A DNA stretch of 64,000 nt from Pedobacter sp. N36a. GTDB taxonomy: Bacteria; Bacteroidota; Bacteroidia; Sphingobacteriales; Sphingobacteriaceae. Shown here piece by piece: positions 15,050-24,705 of this stretch. A program made the translations under genes and the position numbers. The DNA lies in the NCBI RefSeq assembly GCF_014472395.1, contig NZ_JACSZW010000010.1, positions 1-64,000 on the forward strand. Reading direction: 5' to 3'. Under the pieces are notes generated by a model. It was not told the DNA's origin, ran no database searches, and saw only the letters and a list, made by a program, of their open reading frames with translations. Each line of letters begins with the position of its first letter. Positions within the stretch are counted from its first letter, which is position 1.

Positions 15050-17851
15050 ATGAATAACGAAATCGATAAAGATCCACATCAACATATAATCATAAAGGGT
15101 GCCAGAGTCCATAATCTGAAGAATATAGACGTAGCCATCCCTAAAAATAAACTGGTGGTGATCACCGGAATGTCGGGTTCAGGGAAATCATCCCTGGCTT
15201 TTGATACGCTATATGCCGAAGGTCAAAGACGTTATGTAGAAAGTCTTTCTTCTTATGCCCGTCAATTTATGGGTAGAATGAACAAGCCGGATGTAGATTA
15301 CATTAAAGGTATAGCACCGGCAATTGCGATTGAGCAAAAGGTGATCACTTCAAATCCGAGGTCTACAGTAGGCACTTCTACAGAAATTTACGACTATCTG
15401 AAATTATTATTTTCCAGAATAGGCAAAACCTTTTCACCGGTATCGGGAGAAATCGTAAAAAAAGATACGGTAAGCACAGTGGTTGATTTTATCTCTGGTT
15501 TAGAGCCTGAAAGTGTCGTTACGATTTTCTGCCCATTGTTTCCGCACAACAATAGGTCTATTAAAGAAGAGCTGGCGGTATTACTGCAAAAAGGTTTTCT
15601 TAGAATTTTTTATAAAGGAGAAATTTTGAAAATAGAAGGTATTCTTGAGGATACTTCATTTGAAGATTTTGAACTGTCGGATGCCGATACGGTGAGAATT
15701 CTAATCGACAGGATTGTAGTGAATACAGAGGAAGAAACGTTAAGCCGTGTGGCGGATTCTGTGCAAACAGGCTTTTTCGAAGGAAAAGGTGATTTATATG
15801 TAGAACATGATGGGAAATCCAATCATTTCTGTGATCGTTTTGAATTGGACGGCATTCGTTTCGATGAGCCTAGCCCTAATTTCTTCAGTTTCAACAATCC
15901 TTATGGCGCTTGTAAAAAATGCGAAGGTTACGGAAATGTAATTGGAATTGATGAAGATCTTGTGATTCCTGATAAGAGTAAAAGCTTATATGATAGTGCA
16001 ATCGCCCCATGGCGAGGAGAAAAAATGCGCGAATGGCTGAATAAGCTCATCAAGAACGCAGATAAATTTAACTTCCCTATTCACCGTCCTTTTAATGAAC
16101 TTACTGAACAACAGCAAAGGTTAATCTGGACGGGAAACAAATATTTCGCTGGATTGGATGCCTTTTTTAAAGAACTGGAAGAGCAGACCTTTAAAATTCA
16201 ATACCGGGTGATGCTCTCCCGATATCGTGGAAAAACGGTTTGTCCGGACTGTAAAGGATCAAGATTGCGTAAAGATGCGTCCTATGTGAAGATCAACGGT
16301 AAGTCAATTATTGATGTAGTTTTGATGCCTTTGGAAACTATCCTTGAGTTTTTCAATCATTTGAAACTATCTGATAATGATACCAAGATTGCAAAGCGAC
16401 TATTGGCAGAGATCAGCAGCCGTATCTTGTTCCTAAATAACGTAGGATTAGGCTATCTAACCTTAAATCGCTTATCTAACACCTTATCAGGTGGTGAGTC
16501 GCAAAGAATTAACCTGGCCACCTCTTTAGGAAGTAGCTTGGTTGGTTCTATTTATGTTTTGGATGAGCCAAGTATCGGTTTACACCCAAGAGATACCCAT
16601 AAACTGATCGAAGTGCTCATCTCCTTGAGAAATGTTGGAAACACTGTTTTGGTGGTTGAGCATGAAGAAGAAATGATGAAAGCTGCAGACCATATTATAG
16701 ATATAGGTCCTGAAGCAGGAACTCATGGTGGTCATTTGGTATTCAGCGGGACTTATAACGAAATTATAAAAGATAAAAACAGCCTTACCGGACGTTACCT
16801 TTCCGGAGCTGAAAAGATTGCAATTCCTACAATGAGAAGAGCATGGAAAGACCATGTGCTGATTAAAGGTGCTAGGGAAAATAACCTAAAAAACATTGAT
16901 GTGAAATTTCCTTTAGGTGTTTTCACAGTAGTGAGTGGTGTTTCTGGAAGTGGGAAAACCAGTTTAATCAAAAAGATCTTATATCCTGCTTTACAAAAGG
17001 CGATAGGCAATTATGCTGGAGAGCAAACCGGTTCATATGATGGGATTTACGGGGATTATGAATTGGTGAGTCAGGTAGAAATGGTAGATCAGAATCCAAT
17101 TGGAAGGTCGTCCAGATCCAATCCTGTAACCTATGTAAAGGCTTGGGATGATGTGAGGGCATTGTTTTCAGCTTTGCCTGCTTCGAAAGCTGCTGGATTA
17201 AAGCCTGCTGCATTCTCTTTCAACGTAGAAGGTGGACGCTGTGATGTTTGTCAGGGAGAGGGAGAAGTGAAAATTGAAATGCAATTCATGGCCGACATTT
17301 ATCTTCCTTGCGAAGCTTGTGGAGGAAGAAGATTTAAACAACAGGTACTCGACATTACTTATAATGAGAAAAATGTAGCGGATATTTTGGATATGACCAT
17401 TGATGAAGCCGTTGCATTTTTCAAAGGAGAACCAAAAATATTAACAAAGCTACAGCCCTTGGTAGAGGTAGGATTAGGCTATGTGCATCTTGGACAGTCT
17501 TCAAACACCTTATCTGGTGGAGAAGCACAGCGGATCAAACTTGCTTCTTTTTTGATCAAAGGGAACAATGCCAACAAGACCCTATTCATCTTTGATGAAC
17601 CAACAACTGGTTTGCATTTCCACGATATTAAGAAACTGCTGATCGCTTTGAATACTTTGATTGAACAAGGGAATACCATCCTGGTGATAGAGCACAATAT
17701 GGACATGATTAAATCGGCAGATTGGATCATTGACATTGGTCCGGAAGGTGGTGATAAAGGAGGTGATGTTGTTTTTGAAGGTACGCCAGAGGATTTGGTA
17801 TCCGCTAATTCATCATATACTGCGAAGTATTTATCAGCACACATGAAATAA
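15050..17851 (+). CDS. uvrA: excinuclease ABC subunit A
   Basis: A 933-residue DNA damage sensor of nucleotide excision repair; a dimer of UvrA loads UvrB at lesions. Two ABC ATPase units are present, with Walker A motifs GMSGSGKSS (residues 40-48) and GVSGSGKTS, and signature motifs NTLSGGESQRINLA and NTLSGGEAQRIKLA. Zinc-binding Cys pairs occur at CKKCEGYGN, CPDCKGSRL, CDVCQGEGE and CEACGGRRF. Length and motif order are normal for UvrA. Bacteroidota often carry a second uvrA; this window has one. The LysE-type gene follows 14 bases downstream. Confidence 0.97.
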   Translation: MNNEIDKDPHQHIIIKGARVHNLKNIDVAIPKNKLVVITGMSGSGKSSLAFDTLYAEGQRRYVESLSSYARQFMGRMNKPDVDYIKGIAPAIAIEQKVITSNPRSTVGTSTEIYDYLKLLFSRIGKTFSPVSGEIVKKDTVSTVVDFISGLEPESVVTIFCPLFPHNNRSIKEELAVLLQKGFLRIFYKGEILKIEGILEDTSFEDFELSDADTVRILIDRIVVNTEEETLSRVADSVQTGFFEGKGDLYVEHDGKSNHFCDRFELDGIRFDEPSPNFFSFNNPYGACKKCEGYGNVIGIDEDLVIPDKSKSLYDSAIAPWRGEKMREWLNKLIKNADKFNFPIHRPFNELTEQQQRLIWTGNKYFAGLDAFFKELEEQTFKIQYRVMLSRYRGKTVCPDCKGSRLRKDASYVKINGKSIIDVVLMPLETILEFFNHLKLSDNDTKIAKRLLAEISSRILFLNNVGLGYLTLNRLSNTLSGGESQRINLATSLGSSLVGSIYVLDEPSIGLHPRDTHKLIEVLISLRNVGNTVLVVEHEEEMMKAADHIIDIGPEAGTHGGHLVFSGTYNEIIKDKNSLTGRYLSGAEKIAIPTMRRAWKDHVLIKGARENNLKNIDVKFPLGVFTVVSGVSGSGKTSLIKKILYPALQKAIGNYAGEQTGSYDGIYGDYELVSQVEMVDQNPIGRSSRSNPVTYVKAWDDVRALFSALPASKAAGLKPAAFSFNVEGGRCDVCQGEGEVKIEMQFMADIYLPCEACGGRRFKQQVLDITYNEKNVADILDMTIDEAVAFFKGEPKILTKLQPLVEVGLGYVHLGQSSNTLSGGEAQRIKLASFLIKGNNANKTLFIFDEPTTGLHFHDIKKLLIALNTLIEQGNTILVIEHNMDMIKSADWIIDIGPEGGDKGGDVVFEGTPEDLVSANSSYTAKYLSAHMK

Positions 17852-17865
17852 TTGTATCTTCGCGC

Positions 17866-18489
17866 ATGCTATTTTTAACACTCTTTTTAGGGATAATCTT
17901 GAACATGGTTGGATACATTCCTCCGGGAAATATCAACCTTACAGTAGTTCAGATTACGATTACCCGAGGAATCAGACAGGCACTTTATTTTATTGGCGCC
18001 TTTTCTGCAATAGAGATTCTGTTCACTTTTGGGGTGATGAGATTTGTACAATGGCTTTCCAGTGAGATTCAACTGGGCAGTATGATTGATGTGGTGATGG
18101 TCTTTATGTTTGGAATTCTGGGGCTGATCACCTGGAGATCAAGAAAAGAAATGCCGAAGGCCGATTATTCAAAAAAAGACAGTATTAAATATGGAATGCT
18201 GCTTGGGGTGGTAAATCCTATGCAAATTCCTTATTGGTTATTTGTTGGAACTTACCTGATCTCTAAAGAGTGGATCGACATTGGTTATCTTTCTTTAACG
18301 GTTTTTAGTATAGGATCAGGCATCGGTGCTGCTTTAGCATTATATGGTTTTGCGCGTTTTGCACAGTATATACAAGAGAAATTCACGTTAAGCAGTTATG
18401 TGGTCAACAAAGGTATTGCCTTGCTGTTTTTTGCATTATCTGCTTATCACATTGTGAAAATCATCTATATCTACGGCTTCAAAAAATAG
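17866..18489 (+). CDS. LysE/RhtB-type exporter
   Basis: A 207-residue integral membrane protein with about six hydrophobic helices. The N-terminus has the family's conserved proline-glycine signature (GYIPPGNINLTVVQITITRG), and a second half starts at KYGMLLGVVNPMQIPYWLF. LysE relatives export amino acids or related small molecules; the substrate here cannot be told. It starts 14 bases after uvrA. A near-consensus -7 box, TATCTTCG (17855-17862), ends 3 bases before its ATG, so it may also be transcribed alone as a leaderless mRNA. Confidence 0.85.
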   Translation: MLFLTLFLGIILNMVGYIPPGNINLTVVQITITRGIRQALYFIGAFSAIEILFTFGVMRFVQWLSSEIQLGSMIDVVMVFMFGILGLITWRSRKEMPKADYSKKDSIKYGMLLGVVNPMQIPYWLFVGTYLISKEWIDIGYLSLTVFSIGSGIGAALALYGFARFAQYIQEKFTLSSYVVNKGIALLFFALSAYHIVKIIYIYGFKK

Positions 18490-18502
18490 AAATGAACTTT
18501 TC

Positions 18503-18530
18503 ATTTGAAGCCAATAAGTATGCTTCAAAT
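18503..18530. terminator. weak hairpin between convergent genes
   Basis: ATTTGAAGC (18503-18511) pairs with GCTTCAAAT (18522-18530) around a 10-base loop. It sits between the convergent LysE-type and DUF2157-like genes, where terminators are expected, but there is no T run. Confidence 0.35.
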
Positions 18531-18566
18531 ATTAACTATTGGTTTTAGGGGGCACATTCAGCTTCT

Positions 18567-19724
18567 TCACTGCTTAAGAAATTCGAGGTTCCATATCTTT
18601 TCTGCTTTTCTTCCGATGATCCAGAAGGAGGCTGCAAGCACACAAAAGAAAAGTGCTTTATGCCAGCTGTCCCAGAAATATTCGAAATATCGGGTATAAA
18701 GATTGATGAAAAGAAAAGTAATACCGAATTCCCTTGCAATGTCATCTCTGTATTTTAAGCCGATAAATATGCTAATGACACAGGCTGCAGCAGAAACTAT
18801 CGCCCAATAGAATAAGCTCAGCTGTTTTACGCCATACCATTCCTCTAATGTTCCGAAATTTCCAAATACAGAAAGCAGCCATAATGAGAAGAAAAGATAC
18901 ATCATGCCTATAATGTAAGTGATCTGGAAAAAGTGGCCCAGACTTCTATCAGAAGTGATGATTGCTGCTGATTCTTTTATAGGCTCAGGTGCTGTAGTGC
19001 TTTCTGATGAGCTGGTTTCTGAAAGTGTTCTTCTGCGGAATAAAGAAAAGCTTTTGACTGGTCTGGAAGAACCTTTCATTAGGAAAGAAGATGCGGTGAG
19101 CACTAAGCCAAAACATACAAAACGTAAGGGATAGTTCATGCCTATAAAGTACCAGTTTCCTCTGGATAGGTAACCGCTTTCTGTCCCAAACCAGGCGCCA
19201 AGAGAAATCAACGCAAATGCCCAAATCAGTCTGGATTGAAAAACATAAGCGAGAATACCATAGATGGCTAGGGCAATAAGGAGTAGTAATGAAAAATGTG
19301 TGCCGCCGGCATGAATCGCCTTTCCTAAATAAGCGATGGCGTTGGCGGTGAGCATCACGGCAGTAAAGACCAATGCTTCATTGCTAAATACTTCCTGCGA
19401 CTTCGTTTTTTTTCTTTTGAAACTAAGGTAATACAAATAGCCTGCAGCAATTGCAGAAAGCAAACTGATCACACCATCAGAAGTCTGATACAAGCTTTCC
19501 AGATATTTGAGCACTTTATTGTCTACCAATAATGCGCCAAGGGAAATGACCCCACAAGCCATTGCAATCCAAAACGAATATTGAGCCAACCTTCTCCAGT
19601 CAAAATGTTTGGTTTCGTAGCTGCTGCGCAGCTTTTCTACATCTGCGGAACTCAATAGTTTTTGTTCCTGCCAATGTTCCAGCATCTCCTCTAAAAATTC
19701 ACTTTTTTCAGCGTCTATTTTCAT
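18567..19724 (-). CDS. DUF2157-like integral membrane protein
   Basis: A 385-residue protein. The first 60 residues are soluble and helical (EEMLEHWQEQKLLSSADVEKL, with DWRRLAQ), followed by about nine to ten membrane helices with a basic and Ser-rich loop near 230-260 (SSRPVKSFSLFRRR). An N-terminal helical bundle followed by a multi-helix membrane part is the layout of DUF2157 proteins, for which no function is established. It is transcribed alone, converging with the LysE-type gene. The family assignment comes from overall pattern and is moderate. Confidence 0.65.
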   Translation of the reverse strand: MKIDAEKSEFLEEMLEHWQEQKLLSSADVEKLRSSYETKHFDWRRLAQYSFWIAMACGVISLGALLVDNKVLKYLESLYQTSDGVISLLSAIAAGYLYYLSFKRKKTKSQEVFSNEALVFTAVMLTANAIAYLGKAIHAGGTHFSLLLLIALAIYGILAYVFQSRLIWAFALISLGAWFGTESGYLSRGNWYFIGMNYPLRFVCFGLVLTASSFLMKGSSRPVKSFSLFRRRTLSETSSSESTTAPEPIKESAAIITSDRSLGHFFQITYIIGMMYLFFSLWLLSVFGNFGTLEEWYGVKQLSLFYWAIVSAAACVISIFIGLKYRDDIAREFGITFLFINLYTRYFEYFWDSWHKALFFCVLAASFWIIGRKAEKIWNLEFLKQ

Positions 19725-20051
19725 TCAAATGTAGTTGTGATTTTTAAAAGCATAGTCCTAAATTAAGCTTATATATGATTTATCGTCTCATGATCTCTAT
19801 TAATTCCTTTTTTAAGGAAAACTACTTTATTCGCATCATTATGCGTTAAAATATAAACACCGTAATCCAGGCATAGGTTTTTTGATTCATCGAATAAGTA
19901 GAAAGTTTAAGGCAAACCTCTTTATCAACCCATTTTTTTCTATAGCCGACAAATAAAAGGCCCCCAAAATTATTCGACTTTTGGGGGCTGGGCAATCTAA
20001 ATTTTGAGGCTATTCATGCGGAGAATTTGGCACCGAAGATAGATTTAAGGT
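19725..20051. other. gene-free stretch
   Basis: A 327-base AT-rich gap between two minus-strand genes. The only element I can support is the terminator at 19960-19988. The rest should contain the promoter of the DUF2157-like gene, but no clear -33/-7 pair stands out. Confidence 0.5.
19960..19988 (-). terminator. terminator of the CPA2 antiporter gene
   Basis: GCCCCCAAAA (19960-19969) pairs with TTTTGGGGGC (19979-19988) over 10 bp. On the minus strand it is followed by CTTTTATTT. It lies about 65 bases behind the stop of the antiporter gene. Confidence 0.75.
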
Positions 20052-22277
20052 TTAACTGAAAAGTTCAGGTACTTTCCTGCTGTTACCAACAATCCATACA
20101 ATATCTTCATTATCGAAGACCAAATTAGAATCCGGATTTAATATCCTTTCTCCTTTTCGTTCTACGCCGACAACCAATCCCTGTGTTTTTTCTCGGATTC
20201 CGGAACTGCGGATACTCTGGCCATAAACCGGAGAACTGCTGTTAATCACAATTTTTTGTAGTGTCATATCTTTTTTAGGGAAATGTGATTCTTCCAGCAG
20301 CTCTTCTTTTGCGCCTTCAAACATTGGCTTGATGGCAGCCAGCTGATCATCTGTACCGATCACCAATACCTTGTCATTCGGGTACAATCTTTCGTCTCTT
20401 CCTGGCGTTGGAATCATGATTTTTCCACGCTCAATCAAGGCAATATTGATCCCGTATTTTTCCCTTATTGACAATTCGATCAATGTTTTTCCGACCAATT
20501 CTGATTCTGGAGCGACCACTAATTCGGCAAGGTGGGTATCCCAAGGCAAAATCTCTGGTTGTTCATTTTGCTTTTCACGGGCATTCAGATTCAATAGGAA
20601 TCTGCTTTCCATCTTATTATAGAATCCCTGGAGTTTTCTGGAGAAAATAAACATTCCCAGAATAATTAGTGCAATGGCCACCACTACAGCAATCCAATTG
20701 CTATAGAATTGATAAATCAGGAAGCCAACGAAGAACAGCGCCAATGAAATTCTCAGTACCTCTAAAGCCACCAGTGGACCACGAGTATATTTTTTATTCA
20801 GCCATAAATGAGAGTAGGCTTTTTTCTCTATTTTTCTAATCGCCAATGCCCACAAGAAAGGCGTCATGAGGATCAATGTCAGGATTAAGCTGATGATAAT
20901 TCCATTATGACCGTTGATGATGTTTTTTGTAATAAAAGGCTGTAGGTATTTTGAACCCAGAAAAACGATGGCAATAATGATTACCGAGTGAATAATCGTA
21001 TTAAAAGTATAAGATTTCAAGAGGACTTTCCAGTCGCTCATTGTGGTAATACCAGCGGTACTTGAGCTATATCTATTGATGGCTTCCACCCATCTTTTAG
21101 GTAGTGTACGTTCAAGGAAATTGTAAAAAGGTTCAGAAGCCTGAATTAAATAAGGCGTGGTAAAAGTAGTGATTGCAGATACTGCTACCGCGATAGGGTA
21201 TAGGAAATCACTGGTCACTTTTAGTGTTAAACCCAGCGTGGCGATAATAAATGAAAACTCTCCGATTTGTGCTAAACTTAAACCTGTTTGTACAGAAGTT
21301 TTTAAAGGCTGACCGGAAAGTAAGGCGCCCATGCCTGAACTCAGGAACTTTCCTAAGATCGTAGCGATGGTAATCACAAAAATTGGTACTGCATAATCGA
21401 TCAGGATACTTGGATCGATCATCATCCCTACGGATACGAAAAATATCGCTGCAAAAAGATCTTTTACAGACTTCGTCAGGTGTTCTATACGTTCTGCCTG
21501 CGTTGTTTCTGCCAGGATGGAACCCATGATAAAGGCACCAAGGGCAGGAGAGAAACCCACTTTAACGGCCAGTAATACCATTAATAAACACAAAGCAATA
21601 GAGACAATCAGCATCGTCTCATCATTCATTAATTTCTTTGTTGCTTTTAGGAAAGTAGGTACTAAGAAAATACCCCCAATGAACCATAAAATCAGGAAGA
21701 AACTAAGTTTTAGAATAGAGATCAGCATGTCTGCACCTGCAAACTGCTGACTCACGGCTAGGGTAGATAGCAATACTAATAATAAAATAGCCACTAAGTC
21801 TTCTACAATCAGTACCCCGAAAACCAGTCCGGCGAACTTCTTATGTTTTACGCCAAGCTCTTCAAATGCACGTATAATGATCGTTGTAGAAGAGACAGAA
21901 AGAATACCTCCGAGAAAGATACTGTCCATCGTAGACCAGCCCATGACCTTACCAGCGGCAAAACCAATCAAGAGCATAAATACGACTTCCACAATTGCCG
22001 TAATGGAAGCGGAACCACCCACTTTGACCAGCTTTTTGAAACTGAACTCCAGTCCTAAGCTAAAAAGTAAGAAGATCACCCCGATTTCTGCCCAGATTGT
22101 GATGCTGGCATTGTCGGTAACGGTAGGAATAAAATTGATATGTGGGCCAACCAGAAGTCCGGCAAGAATGTATCCCAACACCAGTGGCTGTTTTATTTTT
22201 TTAAATAATAGGGTAGTGATCGCAGCTGCGGCAAGTATTAAACCTAAGTCGGTGATTAATACGGGTAAATGTATCAT
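20052..22277 (-). CDS. cation:proton antiporter (CPA2) with RCK-type C-terminus
   Basis: A 741-residue protein of the KefB/YbaL group. The first 380 residues form a Na+/H+-exchanger-type domain of about 12 helices (LGYILAGLLVGPH, EIGVIFLLFSLGLEFS, and the VLIVEDLVAILLLV helix with the conserved acidic pair). A second membrane section of about four helices covers 420-550. The soluble C-terminus (about 585-741) carries two TrkA-C-like units (LAELVVAPESELVGKTLIEL; KIVINSSSPVYGQSIRSSGI). Such domains gate ion exchange by ligand binding. Potassium or sodium as the substrate is not decidable here. It is transcribed alone and ends at a strong terminator. Confidence 0.88.
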   Translation of the reverse strand: MIHLPVLITDLGLILAAAAITTLLFKKIKQPLVLGYILAGLLVGPHINFIPTVTDNASITIWAEIGVIFLLFSLGLEFSFKKLVKVGGSASITAIVEVVFMLLIGFAAGKVMGWSTMDSIFLGGILSVSSTTIIIRAFEELGVKHKKFAGLVFGVLIVEDLVAILLLVLLSTLAVSQQFAGADMLISILKLSFFLILWFIGGIFLVPTFLKATKKLMNDETMLIVSIALCLLMVLLAVKVGFSPALGAFIMGSILAETTQAERIEHLTKSVKDLFAAIFFVSVGMMIDPSILIDYAVPIFVITIATILGKFLSSGMGALLSGQPLKTSVQTGLSLAQIGEFSFIIATLGLTLKVTSDFLYPIAVAVSAITTFTTPYLIQASEPFYNFLERTLPKRWVEAINRYSSSTAGITTMSDWKVLLKSYTFNTIIHSVIIIAIVFLGSKYLQPFITKNIINGHNGIIISLILTLILMTPFLWALAIRKIEKKAYSHLWLNKKYTRGPLVALEVLRISLALFFVGFLIYQFYSNWIAVVVAIALIILGMFIFSRKLQGFYNKMESRFLLNLNAREKQNEQPEILPWDTHLAELVVAPESELVGKTLIELSIREKYGINIALIERGKIMIPTPGRDERLYPNDKVLVIGTDDQLAAIKPMFEGAKEELLEESHFPKKDMTLQKIVINSSSPVYGQSIRSSGIREKTQGLVVGVERKGERILNPDSNLVFDNEDIVWIVGNSRKVPELFS

Positions 22278-22336
22278 AGAAAATGTGTTTTTTTAAAGTT
22301 ATAAAATAATATCGATGGGATTTCGACAATATTTAG

Positions 22337-22699
22337 CTACCAAAAAACATGTTTAGGATATAGAAAATTGAAAATATATGCATATCCAAAATTCTGAAAT
22401 ACGTGATACGTTCTGTTAACAACCAGTGGAATATATAAAGTTTTATCTGTATTCCTTAGAAAGAACCAGGGCGTGTAGGATTGTTTTTGTGTCGGATGAC
22501 TGATATAGGAAATGCCCTCAAAAAAGACCTTCTTTAAAGAAGTACGTGCTTTAGAAAGTGGATTGAAATAGTGTTTTTTTGTGCTGAAATTTGATTTGCT
22601 CACATAAGGGTTCACCTGATGGACACCTTTTCCTTGTGCAGTTTGCAAGGAAATTACCTGGCTGAAAAAGAAAAATATAGCAGATAATAAAAACCTCAT
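22337..22699 (-). CDS. probable small secreted protein, unknown function
   Basis: A 120-residue frame with a signal-peptide-like start (MRFLLSAIFFFFSQVISLQ, then TAQGKG) and a basic, aromatic mature part (KKHYFNPLSKARTSLKKVF; QKQSYTPWFFLRNTDK). I recognise no family. A near-consensus -7 box, TATATTTA, ends 5 bases before the ATG, and the ribF terminator lies just upstream, so it would have its own promoter. The coding evidence is modest: no homologue is known to me, and the composition is unusual (rich in Phe, Lys and Tyr). Confidence 0.45.
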   Translation of the reverse strand: MRFLLSAIFFFFSQVISLQTAQGKGVHQVNPYVSKSNFSTKKHYFNPLSKARTSLKKVFFEGISYISHPTQKQSYTPWFFLRNTDKTLYIPLVVNRTYHVFQNFGYAYIFNFLYPKHVFW

Positions 22700-22716
22700 T
22701 GCCGTAAATATAGCAA

Positions 22717-22750
22717 AAAAAAGCCTTTTTTTCGAGTAAAAAGGCTTTTA
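22717..22750 (-). terminator. ribF terminator
   Basis: AAAAGCCTTTTT (22719-22730) pairs with AAAAAGGCTTTT (22738-22749) around TTCGAGT. The minus strand continues in T after the stem. It stands 9 bases behind the ribF stop. Confidence 0.8.
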
Positions 22751-22758
22751 AATGCGGA

Positions 22759-23694
22759 TTACTTCGTTTTTTCAAAATAAGCTAAGGTGTCTAGTTTATC
22801 CTGATGAAGCTGAATTTTAAGCGTTTCTAATCCTGTAAATTTCACATCATGACGTAAAAACTCCAGGAAAGTCATCGTGATATATTGACCATAGATCTCT
22901 TTATTGAAATCAAAAATGTTGACTTCAATATTTCTGGTCATGCCGTTAATAGTTGGGCGCTGGCCGATATAGGCCATTCCTTTATAAGATTCGCTGCCCA
23001 TATCAATGGTAACCGCGTAAATCCCGTCGGAAGGGATCAGTTTATAAGTTTCTTCGAGAAAGATATTGGCTGTTGGAAAACCAATCGTCCTGCCGATTTT
23101 ATCGCCTTTAATTACCCGGCCATGGATAGAAAAATTATAGCCTAAATAATTTGCAGCCAAGGCCACTTCACCATTCAGCAATGCTTTTCTGATTTTCGTA
23201 GAGCTTACCCCTACATCATCCACATCCTGTTCCGCGATTTCTTCAATTTTATAGTCGAATTGCTTGGATAACATTTCAAGCTCCTGCAAACCACCTTTGC
23301 GGTCTTTCCCAAAGCGATGGTCGTAACCTACAATCAGCTGTTTAATGCCTATTGTATCTACTAAAATGTTTTTAATGTAGTCCGCAGGACTAAGGTTGGA
23401 AAAATCCCTGGTAAAAGGAGTGATGATCAAATGATCAACGCCCAATTCCGAAAGTATCTTTATTTTCTCCTCTATCGTGTTGATGAGTTTCAAATCCTGA
23501 TTTTCAGGATCGATGATCATTCTTGGATGCGGGAAAAAGGTTAGGATTACACTCTCGCCACCAGTAGATTTTGCCAGTTCACAAAGTCTTTTGATGATTT
23601 TCTGATGTCCATAATGGACTCCGTCGAAAGTTCCTATCGTGGCAACGGCGTTATCTAATTTTCTAAACTCAGAAAGATGGTGGTATGTTTTCAT
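22759..23694 (-). CDS. ribF: bifunctional riboflavin kinase / FAD synthetase
   Basis: A 311-residue enzyme that phosphorylates riboflavin to FMN and adenylates FMN to FAD. The N-terminal nucleotidyltransferase part shows GTFDGVHYGHQKII (residues 21-34), TFFPHPR and VGYDHRFGKDRKGG; the C-terminal kinase part shows KGDKIGRTIGFPTANI and the strand GMAYIGQRPTING. Length is normal. It functionally complements ribBA at 4.8 kb, though the two genes are not linked. It lies downstream of yitT with a gap of about 140 bases and has its own terminator. Confidence 0.96.
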   Translation of the reverse strand: MKTYHHLSEFRKLDNAVATIGTFDGVHYGHQKIIKRLCELAKSTGGESVILTFFPHPRMIIDPENQDLKLINTIEEKIKILSELGVDHLIITPFTRDFSNLSPADYIKNILVDTIGIKQLIVGYDHRFGKDRKGGLQELEMLSKQFDYKIEEIAEQDVDDVGVSSTKIRKALLNGEVALAANYLGYNFSIHGRVIKGDKIGRTIGFPTANIFLEETYKLIPSDGIYAVTIDMGSESYKGMAYIGQRPTINGMTRNIEVNIFDFNKEIYGQYITMTFLEFLRHDVKFTGLETLKIQLHQDKLDTLAYFEKTK

Positions 23695-23832
23695 CAGCTT
23701 GTTTTATGATTGTTGTTTTTGCTGCAAGTTTAATTGATGGTTCTGGTTTACTATGGTATTTTCTTTAATAAAGAGGCGTCATCTTTTTGAAGGTGCCTTT
23801 TTGAGTCTATTTCGGGTATGGCCGTAGGTGAG

Positions 23833-24702
23833 TTAATGTAAAGACTGGCGTTTCAATACTACTCCACCCTTAATGTCTGCAATCTGCTGCTGGACTACAA
23901 AAGCATCCGGATCTATGTTCCTGATTTCTGTTTGCAGTTTTCCCATTTCCAGTTTCGTCAGCACTGTATATAAAATGTCTATTTCTTTTTTTTCGCCATA
24001 ACCGCCTTCGCCTTTGTAAATGGTAACGCCGCGTTTCATGGTTTCAATAATGTATTCTTTAATTTCATCACTCTTATCAGAAATGATGGTGACGCCCGTA
24101 TATTGCTCCAGGCCATTTACTACAAAGTCAATGGTATTGGTGGCTGATAGGTATGTTAAAATCGCATACATGGCCGTTTCCATACCCAGGAATATCGCGG
24201 CAAAGGAAAATATGATGATGTTTAAGATCAGGATGATATTTCCTACGGTGAGCATGCTGTTTCTACTGATGTACAAGGCTAGCACCTCTGTGCCATCAAT
24301 CACGCAGCCACCTCGCATGGCCATCCCGATTCCTCCTCCAAGAAAGAAACCACCAAAAAAGGCGATCAGCAATGGAACATGGGTAACCGGTTGGAAAGGC
24401 AGTACTACCAGGAAAATTGCCAGTGCGGTAATCGCCAGTGCAGTTTTTAAGGCAAATACTTTTCCGATCTGCTTGTAACCTAGAAGAATAAAAGGAACAT
24501 TGATCAGTACAATCAGATAGGAGAGTTTCCAACCGGTTAGCGTACTGATCAAAAGAGAAATACCTGTAACCCCACCATCAATGAAATCATTGGGGATCAA
24601 AAAACTTTTCAAGCCAAAACAAGCAGACACTACGCCACAAGTAATCAGTAAGAAATCTTTTAAGGACCTTGCATTTTTACTTTTAAAGTGGCTTTGCATC
24701 AC
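23833..24702 (-). CDS. YitT family membrane protein (DUF161/DUF2179)
   Basis: A 289-residue protein with five to six N-terminal helices (about 15-200) containing IPNDFIDGGVTGISLL and the Gly-rich FFGGFFLGGGIGMAMRGG, followed by a soluble DUF2179 domain (about 210-285: GVTIISDKSDEIKEYI, GVTIYKGEGGYG, IDPDAFVV). Function is not established; the N-terminal helices resemble small transporters. It starts 3 bases after truB and is probably in the same transcript. Confidence 0.9.
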   Translation of the reverse strand: MMQSHFKSKNARSLKDFLLITCGVVSACFGLKSFLIPNDFIDGGVTGISLLISTLTGWKLSYLIVLINVPFILLGYKQIGKVFALKTALAITALAIFLVVLPFQPVTHVPLLIAFFGGFFLGGGIGMAMRGGCVIDGTEVLALYISRNSMLTVGNIILILNIIIFSFAAIFLGMETAMYAILTYLSATNTIDFVVNGLEQYTGVTIISDKSDEIKEYIIETMKRGVTIYKGEGGYGEKKEIDILYTVLTKLEMGKLQTEIRNIDPDAFVVQQQIADIKGGVVLKRQSLH

Positions 24703-24705
24703 ATA

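Noticed and set aside
24020..24478. 152-codon plus-strand frame
   Set aside because: Entirely antisense to the YitT family gene, whose domains are clear.
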